In this document: one piece after another, positions 19,749 through 28,804 of the stretch
Layout: each line of letters begins with the position of its first letter
Numbering within the stretch: the stretch's first letter is position 1
From: DATHYU01 sp033722675
Lineage (GTDB): Bacteria; Actinomycetota; Acidimicrobiia; Spongiisociales; UBA11373
Assembly (NCBI GenBank): GCA_033722675.1
Contig: JAWVYO010000016.1
Span: 1 to 33,900 of the forward strand
Length of the DNA stretch: 33,900 nt
Reading direction: 5' to 3'
Position numbers and translations under genes: made by a program
The notes under the pieces: model-generated
Told to the model about the DNA's origin: nothing
The model's input: only the letters and a program-made list of their open reading frames with translations
Databases searched by the model: none

Positions 19749-21452
19749 ATGATGGACGAGCACGTCCCGCGCCGCTTCCTGAACGCCCGCCTCGTCACGG
19801 TGATCGTCGTCCTGGGGCTCGGATGGATCGGCATCGGCTTCCGCCTCTGGGTGGTCCAGGCCGCCCAGGCCGAGGAGTTCGCCGAGCAGGGTCTCAGCCA
19901 GCGCCTCCAGCGCGAGACCCTGGCGGCCGACCGGGGGACCATCTTCGACCGGGAGGGACGCGAGCTGGCCGTGACCGTCGACGCCGTCACGGTGTACGCC
20001 AACCCCCGCCAGGTCACCGATCCCGACACGGCGGCGCGCACGCTCTCGCCGATCATCGGCCGTTCACCGGTCGAGATCGCCCGCGCCCTCACCGAGGACT
20101 CCACCTTCGTCTACCTGGCCCGCCAGCTCGACCGGGAGGTCGCCACTCCGATCCGGGAGGCCGACCTCGACGGCATCCACATGCTCGTCGAGCCGCGGCG
20201 CCTCTACCCGACGGGGGAGCTGGCCGCCCAGCTCCTGGGGTTCGTCCGGACCGACGACAACCGGGGTCTCGAGGGCCTGGAGGCCTACTACGACGAGGAA
20301 CTGGCCGGGACGCCCGGCGAACTGCTCGTCGAGCGGGACCCCTTCGGCCGCACCATTCCCCAGGGCGAGTACTCGGTGGTGCCGGCGGAGCCGGGCGCGG
20401 ACCTGGTGCTCACGCTCAAGACGGAGATCCAGTACGAGGCGCACCGCGCCCTCGGCGAGGCCCTCGAACGCACCGGTGCCGAGTCCGGTTCGATCGTCGT
20501 CCTCGACGTCGAGACCGGCTCGGTGCTCGCCATGGTGAACCTCCCCACGTTCGACCCGAACGACCGATCCGACCTCGACATGGCGACGGTGCGCAACCGT
20601 GCGGTCACCGACGTCTTCGAGCCCGGGTCGACCCAGAAGCTCGTGACCGTGGCGGGCGTCCTCGAGGACGGGCTGGTGGACCCCACGACCACTTTCGAGA
20701 TCCCCGACGAGATCGAGATCCTCGACACCACGTTCGAGGACATCACCGTCCATCCCGACACGTTGACCGTCACCGAGATCGTCGCCTATTCGTCGAACCT
20801 CGGCACGATCCTGCTCGCCGAGGAGCTCGGGATCCGCAGCCTGCACCAGTGGCTCTTCGCCTTCGGCGAGGGCTCGCCCACCGGCATCGACCTGCCCGGG
20901 GAGGCGGGCGGCGTCCTCCGCCCCCCCGAGGAGTGGTGCACCACCACCTGCCTCGCCGGGACGTCGATCGGGTACCACGTGTCGGTGACGCCGCTGCAAC
21001 TCGCATCGGCCTACGCCATCGTCGCCAACGACGGGACCTGGATCCAGCCGCGGGTCGTCGACGAGATCGTCGACTCCGCCGGGGTCCGGACCCCGGTCCG
21101 GCCCCTGCAACGCCGCGTGCTCTCCGACGTGACCGCGGCGCGGCTGCGCATCATGCTCGAGGCCGTCGTCGACGAGGGAACCGGTGCCCTCGCTGCGGTG
21201 CCCGGCTACCGGGTGGGCGGCAAGACCGGGACCACCCAGAAGTTCCTCGCCGAGGAGGGCGTGTACAGCGACGAGGACGTCGTCGCATCCTTCGTGGGCA
21301 TGGCACCCATCGACGATCCCCAGGTCGTCGTGGCCGTGGTGCTCGACGCCCCGACGGAGGACGCCAGCGGCGGCAGCGGCGCAGCGCCGCTCTTCTCCGA
21401 GGTCATGCGGGCGACGCTCCACCAGCTCGGGATCCCCCCCGATGCCGATTGA
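19749..21452 (+). CDS. ftsI: Peptidoglycan transpeptidase FtsI (class B PBP3)
   Basis: 567-residue septal transpeptidase. An N-terminal membrane helix (about 14-35) precedes the pedestal domain, with RGTIFDREGRELA at about 61-73, and a C-terminal penicillin-binding domain. Active-site motifs are S294-T-Q-K297, S348-x-N350 and K492-T-G-T495, all intact. Most family members have GSTFK; here it is GSTQK. A cysteine pair in EEWCTTTC (near 396-401) lies outside the membrane and could form a disulfide. There is no PASTA domain. The start is ATGATG; the second ATG (19752) is better spaced from GGAGG at 19742-19746, so the mature start may be one codon later. Acts with FtsW at the septum. Confidence 0.93.
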   Translation: MMDEHVPRRFLNARLVTVIVVLGLGWIGIGFRLWVVQAAQAEEFAEQGLSQRLQRETLAADRGTIFDREGRELAVTVDAVTVYANPRQVTDPDTAARTLSPIIGRSPVEIARALTEDSTFVYLARQLDREVATPIREADLDGIHMLVEPRRLYPTGELAAQLLGFVRTDDNRGLEGLEAYYDEELAGTPGELLVERDPFGRTIPQGEYSVVPAEPGADLVLTLKTEIQYEAHRALGEALERTGAESGSIVVLDVETGSVLAMVNLPTFDPNDRSDLDMATVRNRAVTDVFEPGSTQKLVTVAGVLEDGLVDPTTTFEIPDEIEILDTTFEDITVHPDTLTVTEIVAYSSNLGTILLAEELGIRSLHQWLFAFGEGSPTGIDLPGEAGGVLRPPEEWCTTTCLAGTSIGYHVSVTPLQLASAYAIVANDGTWIQPRVVDEIVDSAGVRTPVRPLQRRVLSDVTAARLRIMLEAVVDEGTGALAAVPGYRVGGKTGTTQKFLAEEGVYSDEDVVASFVGMAPIDDPQVVVAVVLDAPTEDASGGSGAAPLFSEVMRATLHQLGIPPDAD

Positions 21453-22890
21453 GCCCCGTGCCCTCGCCGACCTCGCGACGATCGTGGGCGCCGACGTCGT
21501 CGGCGACCCCGGCGTGCTCGTCACCGACGTCACCCACGACTCCCGTCGGGTCGGTCCGGGGACCCTCTTCGTGGCCGTGCGGGGCCTGACCGTCGACGGA
21601 CACCGGTTCGTCGACACCGCCCGCGACGGTGGCGCCGCGGCCGTCTGCGTCGAGGACCGGGCCGCCGCGGGGCCGGGCCCGGCGCTCGTCGTCGCCGACA
21701 CGAGACTCGCGCTCGGGCCCCTGGCCGCCGCCGTCCACGGCCGTCCGTCCGAACGCCTCCGGGCGGTCGGCGTCACCGGCACGAATGGCAAGACGACCGT
21801 CACCCACCTCCTCGAGGCGGTGGCGTCGGAGGCCGGGATCCGTTCCGCCGTCGTCGGCACCCTGGGATGCCGCATCGACGGCGAGACGGTGCCCACCGGG
21901 TTCACCACCCCCGAGGCGAGCGACCTGCAGCGTCTCCTCGCCCGGATGGTGGAGGCCGGCGTCGACGTCGCCGCCCTCGAGGTGTCGTCCCACGCCCTGG
22001 CCCTCGGCCGGGCCGAGGGGACCCGCTTCGCCGTGGCCGCCTTCACCAACCTCTCCCAGGACCACCTCGACCTCCACGGGACGATGGGGGAGTACGAGCG
22101 GGTGAAGGCGTCGCTCTTCACCCCCGCCCGGGCCGGTCGGGCCGTGCTGTGGATCGACGATCCCGCCGGCCGCCGGATCGCCGACGCGACACGGCTTCCG
22201 GTGACGACGGTGGGCCTCGGCGAGGCCGACGTCTCGGCCACCGACGTCGTGTCGGACCTCGAGGGCTCCCGGTTCACCGTCCACGCCGGGTCCACCTCCC
22301 GCCCGATCCACCTGCCGCTCCTCGGCGACTTCAACGTCGCGAACGCGCTCGTGGCCGCCGCGTGTGCCGCGGAGATCGGGATGTCCTGGGATAGCATCGC
22401 CGCCGGCATCGCCGCCGCTCCACCGGTGCCGGGCCGATTCGAGGTGGTCCACACGGGAAGGGACAGCACCATCGTCGTCGACTACGCCCACACGCCCGAT
22501 GGGATCGCCAAGGCGGTCGCGGCGGGACGGCGCCTCGTCGGCGACGGCCGGATCGTCGCCGTCGTGGGCGCCGGCGGGGACCGGGACCGGGCGAAGCGCC
22601 CGCTCATGGGCGCGGCCGCGGCCCGGGCCGACATCGCCGTCCTCACGTCGGACAACCCTCGGTCCGAGGATCCCGATGCCATCCTCGACGAGGTCGCCGC
22701 CGGGGCGGCCGGCGACGCCGAGGTCGTCCGCGACCCCGATCGTCGCCGCGCCATCCGCCTCGCCATCGATCGAGCCGGGCCCGGCGATCTCGTCCTCGTG
22801 CTCGGCAAGGGTCACGAGCAGGGTCAGGAGTTCGCAGAGGAGACCGTCCCCTTCGACGACCGCCTCGTCGTCGCCGAGGAGGCGTCGTGA
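21442..22890 (+). CDS. murE: UDP-MurNAc-L-Ala-D-Glu: meso-diaminopimelate ligase MurE
   Basis: 482-residue Mur ligase adding the third residue of the peptide stem. N-terminal UDP-binding domain (VTHDSRRVGPGTLFVAVRG), central ATPase domain with GTNGKTT (K117) and the ALEVSSHAL and FTNLSQDHLDLHG blocks including the Lys-carbamylation region (YERVKASLF), and a C-terminal domain with D404-N-P-R407. DNPR is the meso-diaminopimelate signature, as against the lysine-type DDPN, so the wall stem is meso-DAP. ATG 21442 overlaps the end of ftsI by 11 bases. Confidence 0.95.
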   Translation: MPIEPRALADLATIVGADVVGDPGVLVTDVTHDSRRVGPGTLFVAVRGLTVDGHRFVDTARDGGAAAVCVEDRAAAGPGPALVVADTRLALGPLAAAVHGRPSERLRAVGVTGTNGKTTVTHLLEAVASEAGIRSAVVGTLGCRIDGETVPTGFTTPEASDLQRLLARMVEAGVDVAALEVSSHALALGRAEGTRFAVAAFTNLSQDHLDLHGTMGEYERVKASLFTPARAGRAVLWIDDPAGRRIADATRLPVTTVGLGEADVSATDVVSDLEGSRFTVHAGSTSRPIHLPLLGDFNVANALVAAACAAEIGMSWDSIAAGIAAAPPVPGRFEVVHTGRDSTIVVDYAHTPDGIAKAVAAGRRLVGDGRIVAVVGAGGDRDRAKRPLMGAAAARADIAVLTSDNPRSEDPDAILDEVAAGAAGDAEVVRDPDRRRAIRLAIDRAGPGDLVLVLGKGHEQGQEFAEETVPFDDRLVVAEEAS

Positions 22891-24227
22891 CGCTCCGGTG
22901 GGACCTCGCCGAGGCCGCCCGGGTGACCGGCGGGATGCTGACGGGGGAGGCGCCCGTCAGCCGGGTCGTCACCGACTCGAGGGAGGCCGGCGTCGGCGAC
23001 CTCTTCGTGGCCATCCGGGGCGAGCGCCTCGACGGCCACGATTTCGCCGCCGAGGCCCTGGACCGGGGGGCCGCCGTGCTCGTGGAGCACCGCCGCCTGC
23101 CCTCCGGCGGCACCGGTCTCGAGGTGCGTGACACGCTCGAGGCCCTCCGGCTGCTCGCCGCCCATCGCCGCGACGAGCTCGACGTCCCGGTGATCGCCGT
23201 CACGGGGAGCAGCGGCAAGACCTCGACGAAGGACCTCGTCGCCGGGGCGATGGGCCCCGACGCCCACGCCGCCCTCCGGTCGATGAACAACGAGATCGGG
23301 GTCCCGATGACGGTCCTCGGAGCGCCCGACGACGCCTCGGCGCTCGTGCTCGAGGTGGGCGCGAGGAAGGTGGGGGACATCAGGCTCCTCGCTCCGGTGG
23401 TCCGGCCCGACGTCGCCGTCATCACGCTCGTGGGCCGTGCCCACCTCGAGACGTTCGGCGACGAGGAGGGTGTCCTCACGGGGAAGTGGGAGCTCGTCGA
23501 GGCGCTCGGTCCCGACGGCGTGGCGGTGCTGCCCGTCGAGGACGAGCGGCTCACCGCCCGGCGGGAGGGCGCGATGGTGACCTTCGGCGAGACCTCCGCA
23601 GCCGACGTCGCCGCGCTCGATGTCGAGATCGACGACGCCGGGCGGCCCTCGCTCCGCCTCGCCACGCCCGAGGGGGAGTTCCCCCTCACGCTGGCCGTCT
23701 CGGGGCTCCACCAGGCCCGCAACGCCGCAGCGGCGGTCGCGGCGGCCCTCGCCGCGGGTCGCTCCGCGGCCGATGCCGTCGCCGGCGTCGCCTCGGCCAC
23801 CGGCTCGCCCTGGCGGATGGAGGTCGTCCCGGGCCGGTACACGGTCGTCAACGACGCCTACAACGCCAACCCCGACTCGGCCGCCACCGCCCTGCGGACC
23901 GTGGCGGCGTTGCCCGGGCGCCCCGTCGCCGTGCTCGGTGAGATGCTCGAGTTGGGCGACGACGCGGCGCGAAGCCATCGTGAGATCGGGGAGCTCGCCC
24001 GGGACCTCGGCTACGCCGCCGTCCTGGTCGTGGGCGACGACCCGGGGATCGCCGCCGGAGCCGGGGCGATCGCACGCCGGGTCGCCGACGACGACGAGGC
24101 CAGGCGGGTGCTCGGCGGGATCGTGCGCGACGGCGACGTCGTGCTCGTGAAGGCGTCCCGGAGCGTCGGGCTGGAGGACCTCGCCGCGTGGCTGGCCGCC
24201 CGGGCGGCCGATGAGGTGGCGTCGTGA
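22887..24227 (+). CDS. murF: UDP-MurNAc-tripeptide: D-Ala-D-Ala ligase MurF
   Basis: 446-residue Mur ligase that adds D-Ala-D-Ala to UDP-MurNAc-tripeptide. It has the N-terminal VTDSREAGVGDLFVAIRGE block, the P loop VTGSSGKTSTK (K111), the MNNEIGVPMTVL segment characteristic of MurF, HLETFGDEEGVLTGKWEL, and the C-terminal VVNDAYNANPDSAATALR. The metal-binding segment reads EVGARKVGDI, whereas many members have EMGANxxGEI; the glutamate is kept. GTG start in a GTGA overlap with murE. No ddl gene lies in this cluster, so D-Ala-D-Ala must come from elsewhere. Confidence 0.95.
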   Translation: MTLRWDLAEAARVTGGMLTGEAPVSRVVTDSREAGVGDLFVAIRGERLDGHDFAAEALDRGAAVLVEHRRLPSGGTGLEVRDTLEALRLLAAHRRDELDVPVIAVTGSSGKTSTKDLVAGAMGPDAHAALRSMNNEIGVPMTVLGAPDDASALVLEVGARKVGDIRLLAPVVRPDVAVITLVGRAHLETFGDEEGVLTGKWELVEALGPDGVAVLPVEDERLTARREGAMVTFGETSAADVAALDVEIDDAGRPSLRLATPEGEFPLTLAVSGLHQARNAAAAVAAALAAGRSAADAVAGVASATGSPWRMEVVPGRYTVVNDAYNANPDSAATALRTVAALPGRPVAVLGEMLELGDDAARSHREIGELARDLGYAAVLVVGDDPGIAAGAGAIARRVADDDEARRVLGGIVRDGDVVLVKASRSVGLEDLAAWLAARAADEVAS

Positions 24228-25273
24228 TCGAGATGCTCGTCGCCGCCGCCGTCGCCTTCGGCGTGACCGTGGTCGTCACCCCCTTCGCGATCCGGTTCCT
24301 CCGGGCGCGCAACATCGGTCAGTTCATCCAGACCGAGGTGGAGGGGCACCAGCACAAGCAGGGCACGCCGACGATGGGCGGGATCGTGATGATCGTGGCC
24401 GTGCTCATCGCCTACCTGGTGGCCAAGATCGACCTGCGCAACGAGGCGGGGGCCATCGCGCCCGGCTTCCGCGACTTCGAGGTGCGGGGCCTGCTCATCC
24501 TGCTCGCGCTCGTCGGCATGGGTGTGATCGGGTTCATCGACGACTTCTCGAAGGTGCGGCGGGCCCGGAACCTCGGCCTCAAGAAGCGCTGGAAGTTCCT
24601 CGGCCAGCTCGCCATCGCCTCGCTGTTCGCCTGGGGCGCCCTCGCCACCGACGGCATCAGCACGGAGCTGTCCTTCGCCCGGCCCCTGGGGTTGGAACTC
24701 GGCTGGTTCTACGTGGTCCTCGTCCTCGTGATGCTCACGGGGGTCTCCAACGGCCTCAATCTCACGGACGGGCTCGACGGCCTCGCGGCGGGATCGAGCG
24801 CCCTGGTGTTCGGGGCCTATGTGATCATCTCGTTCTGGAAGTTCCGCAACATCGACTTCTACGGCTCGACGTCGCTGGAACCGGCGGTGATGGCCGCGGC
24901 GATCACCGCCGCGGCCCTCGGCTTCCTCTGGTGGAACACCGCCCCCGCCAAGGTCTTCATGGGCGACACCGGATCCAACGCCCTCGGCGGGGCGCTCGCG
25001 GCGACGGCGCTCGTGACCGACACCCATCTGCTGCTCGTGGTCGTCGGCGGCCTCTACGTCTGGGAGACGGTGTCGGTGATCATCCAGGTCGCCGCCTTCC
25101 GGGGATGGCGGCGCCGGGTGTTCCTGATGGCCCCCGTCCACCACCACTACGAGCTGAAGGGCTGGCCGGAGACGACGGTCATCGTGCGTTTCTGGATCAT
25201 CTCGGCCATCGCCATCGCCCTCGGACTCGGCCTCTTCTACGCCGACTTCCTGGCAGCAGGGGGTGGCGGATGA
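24224..25273 (+). CDS. mraY: Phospho-MurNAc-pentapeptide transferase MraY
   Basis: 349-residue polytopic membrane enzyme that transfers phospho-MurNAc-pentapeptide to undecaprenyl phosphate, making lipid I. About ten membrane helices are seen. The catalytic motifs are D106-D107-F-S-K, NLTDGLDGLAAG (N179 to G190, with D182 and D185), FMGDTGSNALGG and the APVHHHYELKGW loop. The HQHKQGTPTMGG segment near residue 42-53 is the usual first cytoplasmic loop. GTG start overlapping the murF stop by four bases; the stop overlaps murD by four. Confidence 0.96.
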   Translation: MIEMLVAAAVAFGVTVVVTPFAIRFLRARNIGQFIQTEVEGHQHKQGTPTMGGIVMIVAVLIAYLVAKIDLRNEAGAIAPGFRDFEVRGLLILLALVGMGVIGFIDDFSKVRRARNLGLKKRWKFLGQLAIASLFAWGALATDGISTELSFARPLGLELGWFYVVLVLVMLTGVSNGLNLTDGLDGLAAGSSALVFGAYVIISFWKFRNIDFYGSTSLEPAVMAAAITAAALGFLWWNTAPAKVFMGDTGSNALGGALAATALVTDTHLLLVVVGGLYVWETVSVIIQVAAFRGWRRRVFLMAPVHHHYELKGWPETTVIVRFWIISAIAIALGLGLFYADFLAAGGGG

Positions 25274-26553
25274 GCGTGCTCGTCGTGGGGGCGGCGCTCA
25301 GCGGTGCCGCCGCCGTGCGGCTCCTGGAACGGCTGGGCGAGGAGGACGTGGTCGTCTACGACGCCGACGCCGGTGCCGCAGAACGGCTGGCGGACGGACG
25401 CCACCGGTGGGGGGGCGGCGACTGGGACCCCGGCCTCCTCGAGGGGGTGCACCTCGTGGTCGCCAGCCCCGGCGTGCCGCCCCACGCCCCGGTGCTGCGC
25501 GACGCGGTCGCCGCCGCGCTGCCCGTGTGGAGCGAGATCGAGTTCGCATGGCGTCATCTGGACGTGCCGATCGTCGCCGTGACCGGCACGAACGGGAAGA
25601 CGACCGTCACCGAGATCGCCGCCGCGATGCTCTCGGCATCGGGGCTCCGCTCGGCTCCGGTGGGCAACATCGGCGACCCGCTGTGCGACGCCGTGGGCGC
25701 CGGCCACGACGCCCTCGCCGTCGAGGTCGCGGCGCTCCACCTCCGCTTCGTCGACCGGTTCCGGCCCGACGCCGCGGTCATCACGAACGTCGCCCCCGAC
25801 CATCTCGACTGGTTCGGCTCCTACGACGCCTACCGGCACGCCAAGGCGCGGATCCATGCGAACCAGGAGCCAGGCGATCTCGTCGCCTACGACGCCGACG
25901 ACGAGGGAGCTCGCGCCGCCGTCGCGGGCGCGGCCTCCCGACGGGTTCCCGTCTCGGGATCCCGCCTCCCCGACGGCGGCGCCGGCGTGTACGACGGCGC
26001 CCTCCACGTCGGAGCGGTGCGGGTCCCGACGACGGGACTGGTGCGCGACGACCCCGTGTTCCTCGTGGACGCGGCGCTCGCAGGCGTCGCCGCCCTCCAC
26101 GTCGGCGCCACCCCCGAGGGCGTGGAGAAGGCCCTCGTGGACTTCCGCCCCTCCGCCCATCGACGCGAGGTGGTCGCCGAGACGGGCGGGGTTCGCTGGG
26201 TGAACGACTCGAAGGCGACGAACCCCCACGCCGCCCTCGCCTCCATCGCGTCGTGGGACTCCGTCGTGCTCATCGCCGGCGGGCGCAACAAGGACCTCGA
26301 CGTCGCCGCCGTGGGCCGGGCGCCGACGGTGCGCCACGTGATCGGCATCGGAGAGGCCGGCCCCGAGATCGTCGATGCGGCGACCTCCGGCGAGGTGGCC
26401 GACGACCTCGCCGACGCCGTGCGCCGCGCCGCCGCCGTGGCGCGCAGCGGCGACACCGTCCTGCTCGCGCCGGCCTGCGCGAGCTTCGACATGTTCCGCT
26501 CGTTCGGTCACCGGGGCGACGAGTTCCGGCGCCTGGTGCGGGAGGTCGCGTGA
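25270..26553 (+). CDS. murD: UDP-MurNAc-L-Ala: D-glutamate ligase MurD
   Basis: 427-residue Mur ligase adding D-Glu. It has an N-terminal Rossmann-like domain (LVVGAALSGAAAVRLL), the P loop VTGTNGKTT (K110), TNVAPDHLDWFGSYDAYRHAKARI (part shown for the carbamylated-Lys region), NDSKATNPHAALAS and a C-terminal LLAPACASFDMFRSFGHRGDEF block that is diagnostic of MurD. Oddity: the segment that reads ELSSFQLE in most MurD proteins is E152-V-A-A-L-H-L here. The magnesium-binding glutamate is kept but the S-S-F-Q residues are replaced. ATG 25270 in an ATGA overlap with mraY. Confidence 0.94.
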   Translation: MSVLVVGAALSGAAAVRLLERLGEEDVVVYDADAGAAERLADGRHRWGGGDWDPGLLEGVHLVVASPGVPPHAPVLRDAVAAALPVWSEIEFAWRHLDVPIVAVTGTNGKTTVTEIAAAMLSASGLRSAPVGNIGDPLCDAVGAGHDALAVEVAALHLRFVDRFRPDAAVITNVAPDHLDWFGSYDAYRHAKARIHANQEPGDLVAYDADDEGARAAVAGAASRRVPVSGSRLPDGGAGVYDGALHVGAVRVPTTGLVRDDPVFLVDAALAGVAALHVGATPEGVEKALVDFRPSAHRREVVAETGGVRWVNDSKATNPHAALASIASWDSVVLIAGGRNKDLDVAAVGRAPTVRHVIGIGEAGPEIVDAATSGEVADDLADAVRRAAAVARSGDTVLLAPACASFDMFRSFGHRGDEFRRLVREVA

Positions 26554-27737
26554 TGGCATCGCGCGTCGCCACCATCGTCACCACCCGCCGCGGCGTCCGG
26601 GAGGCCGAGCGGGTCGCCGGGCGCCCGACGAGACTCACCGTCCTGCTCTTGATCCCCGTGGCGCTGCTGTGCGTCGTGGGGCTCGGAGCGATCCTGTCGG
26701 CGTCGTCGGTGCTGGGACTGCGCGAGTCGGGCGACGGGCTGTTCTACTTCAAGCGTCAGGCCGTGTGGCTCGGGCTCGGCGTCATCGCCCTCGTCGGTGC
26801 GGCACTCGTCCCGCTGCGGTGGTGGCGCCGGATGTCCTTCCCGCTCTTCGCCTCGTCGGTGGTGCTGCTCGCCGCCACCCACGTCATCGGGACCCGCGCC
26901 TACGGTTCCCAGCGCTGGATCTTCGCCGGCCCGATCTCCATCCAGCCGTCGGAGATCGCCAAGCTCACCACCATCCTCTTCCTGGCCACGCTGGTGAGCC
27001 GACGGGAGTACTCGATGCATCGGCTGCGGGACTTCCTCGCCCCCGTGGTGGGCTCGGTCGGCATCGTCGCCGCCCTCGTGATCACCCAGCCCGATCTCGG
27101 CACGACGCTGCTCGTCGTGTCGGGCGCCTTCGCCGTCCTGTTCGCGTCCGCTGCACCCTTCCGCTTCGTCCTCGGGTCCGCGGTCCTGTCGTCGGGCGCA
27201 GCCCTGCTCGCCGCGCGGACCTCCCCCTACCGCTGGGCCCGGGTCACGGCCTTCCTCGACCTGAGCGCCGACCCGCTGGGGAGCGGATATCAGGCGACGC
27301 AGAGCCTGGTGGCGCTCGGGACAGGCGGCCTGTTCGGGGTGGGCCTCGGCGCCAGCCGCGCCAGGTGGTCGTTCCTCCCGAACGCCCACACCGACTTCAT
27401 CTTCTCGATCATCGGCGAGGAGACCGGCCTGGCGGGGTCGCTCGCCGTGCTGCTGTTGATGGTGGCGCTCACGGCCGCCGGTGGAGCGATCGCCTACTAC
27501 GCCCAGGACCGCTTCGGGCGACTGCTGGCCATCGGGATCACCACCTGGCTCGTCGCCCAGGCGCTCGTGAACCTCGGCGGGGTCACGGGCGTCCTGCCGA
27601 TCACCGGGGTCCCGCTGCCCTTCGTGTCCTTCGGCGGTTCGGCGCTGGTGACCGCCATGGTCGCCGTCGGCGTGCTCATCAGCGTGGCGCGCCACCGGGT
27701 GCCGATCGACTCCGACGAAGAGGTGGTGGCCTGGTGA
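26553..27737 (+). CDS. ftsW: Peptidoglycan glycosyltransferase FtsW (SEDS family)
   Basis: 394-residue SEDS polymerase with about ten membrane helices. Family marks are RQAVWLGLGVIAL after the first helix, the RWIFAGPISIQPSEIAKL loop, the QPDLGTTLL stretch with the catalytic Asp, LFGVGLGASRARWSFLPNAHTDFIFSIIGEE (key part shown) and the closing GVLPITGVPLPFVSFGGS. Position between murD and murG supports FtsW over RodA. The ATG at 26553 shares one base with the murD stop (TGATG) and is seven bases from GGAGG; the in-frame GTG at 26550 is only four away. Confidence 0.93.
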   Translation: MASRVATIVTTRRGVREAERVAGRPTRLTVLLLIPVALLCVVGLGAILSASSVLGLRESGDGLFYFKRQAVWLGLGVIALVGAALVPLRWWRRMSFPLFASSVVLLAATHVIGTRAYGSQRWIFAGPISIQPSEIAKLTTILFLATLVSRREYSMHRLRDFLAPVVGSVGIVAALVITQPDLGTTLLVVSGAFAVLFASAAPFRFVLGSAVLSSGAALLAARTSPYRWARVTAFLDLSADPLGSGYQATQSLVALGTGGLFGVGLGASRARWSFLPNAHTDFIFSIIGEETGLAGSLAVLLLMVALTAAGGAIAYYAQDRFGRLLAIGITTWLVAQALVNLGGVTGVLPITGVPLPFVSFGGSALVTAMVAVGVLISVARHRVPIDSDEEVVAW

Positions 27738-28804
27738 GCGTCGTCGTCGCCGCCGCCGGCACGGGCGGCCACGTGTACCCCGCCCTCGTCATCGCCGAGG
27801 CGATCGTCGCGTGCGGGGTGGCCCGCGAGGAGGTCGTCGTGTTCGGCGGCGACCGGCGCGCCGCCAGCGCCGCCCCCGAGGCCGGGTTCCCCTTCGTCGG
27901 CTTCGAGCTCACGAAGCTGCGTCGGTCGTTCAGCCCGTCGAACCTCGCGATCCCGTTCGTCCTCCGCCGCACGATTCGTGCGATGGCCGAGGAGATGCGC
28001 CGTCGCCGGACCGGGGCCGTGCTCGGCATGAGCGGCTATGTGACCGTCCCCGCCGCCCTCGCAGCGGGGAGGGCGTCGGCTCCCTTTCTCCTCCACGAAC
28101 AGAACGGGTCGCCGGGCCTCGCCGCCCGGTTCGCGGCCCGGCGCGCCCAGGCCACGTTCCTCGGGCTCCCGGGGCGGGCGGAGCGGCTGCCGAGGTCCCG
28201 GCTCGTCGGCAACCCGCTGCGCCCGGAGCTGCGCGCCTTCGACCGTGACCGACTCCGCTCCGAGGGCCGGGCCCGGTACGACCTCGACGTCGCGGGTCCG
28301 GTGCTGGGGGTCGTCGGGGGGAGCCTCGGTGCCCGGGTGCTCAACGAATCGGTGGCGCCCACCGTCGAGCGCCTGCCGGACGGAGCCGCCGTGGTCCAGC
28401 TGACCGGCGAGGCACGAGCCGGTGTCTCCGCCGAGCGTGATCCGCGCATCCCGTGGCGGCAGCTGGCGTACGAGGACCGGATGGACCTCTTCTACGCCGC
28501 CTGCGACCTGGTGCTGTGCCGGGCGGGGGCGATGACGGTGAGCGAGGTCGCCGCCACCCGGACCCCGGCGGTGTTCGTGCCGCTCGAGTCGGTGGGCCAG
28601 CAGCACAACGCCGCGGCGCTCGTGGACCGGGGTGCTGCGACGATGGTGGTCCAGGCCGATGCGGCGTCGCTCCCGGACGTCGTCGTCGGATTGGCCGGGA
28701 ACGAGGAGGAACGGAGACGGATGGCGGCGGCGTCGGGCCCGATCGGCGCAGCCGACGCCGCCATGGACGTGGCACGCGCCGTCGTGGAGGTGGCAGGACG
28801 ATGA
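27734..28804 (+). CDS. murG: Lipid II synthase MurG (UDP-GlcNAc transferase)
   Basis: 356-residue GT28 glycosyltransferase that adds GlcNAc to lipid I at the inner face of the membrane. The N-terminal glycine-rich loop GTGGHVYPA (9-17), the lipid-binding HEQNGSPGLAARFAA, the second glycine loop GGSLGARVLNE and the donor-binding CRAGAMTVSEVA with ESVGQQHNAA after it are all present. The GNPLRPE segment links the two Rossmann domains. GTG start overlapping ftsW by four bases; stop overlapping murC by four. Confidence 0.95.
   Translation: MSVVVAAAGTGGHVYPALVIAEAIVACGVAREEVVVFGGDRRAASAAPEAGFPFVGFELTKLRRSFSPSNLAIPFVLRRTIRAMAEEMRRRRTGAVLGMSGYVTVPAALAAGRASAPFLLHEQNGSPGLAARFAARRAQATFLGLPGRAERLPRSRLVGNPLRPELRAFDRDRLRSEGRARYDLDVAGPVLGVVGGSLGARVLNESVAPTVERLPDGAAVVQLTGEARAGVSAERDPRIPWRQLAYEDRMDLFYAACDLVLCRAGAMTVSEVAATRTPAVFVPLESVGQQHNAAALVDRGAATMVVQADAASLPDVVVGLAGNEEERRRMAAASGPIGAADAAMDVARAVVEVAGR

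Noticed and set aside
19823..21589. 588-residue plus-strand frame over ftsI
   Set aside because: It is an Arg/Pro/Gly-rich shadow of ftsI with no domain; the same holds for the long frames over murD-ftsW, murG-murC and murB.
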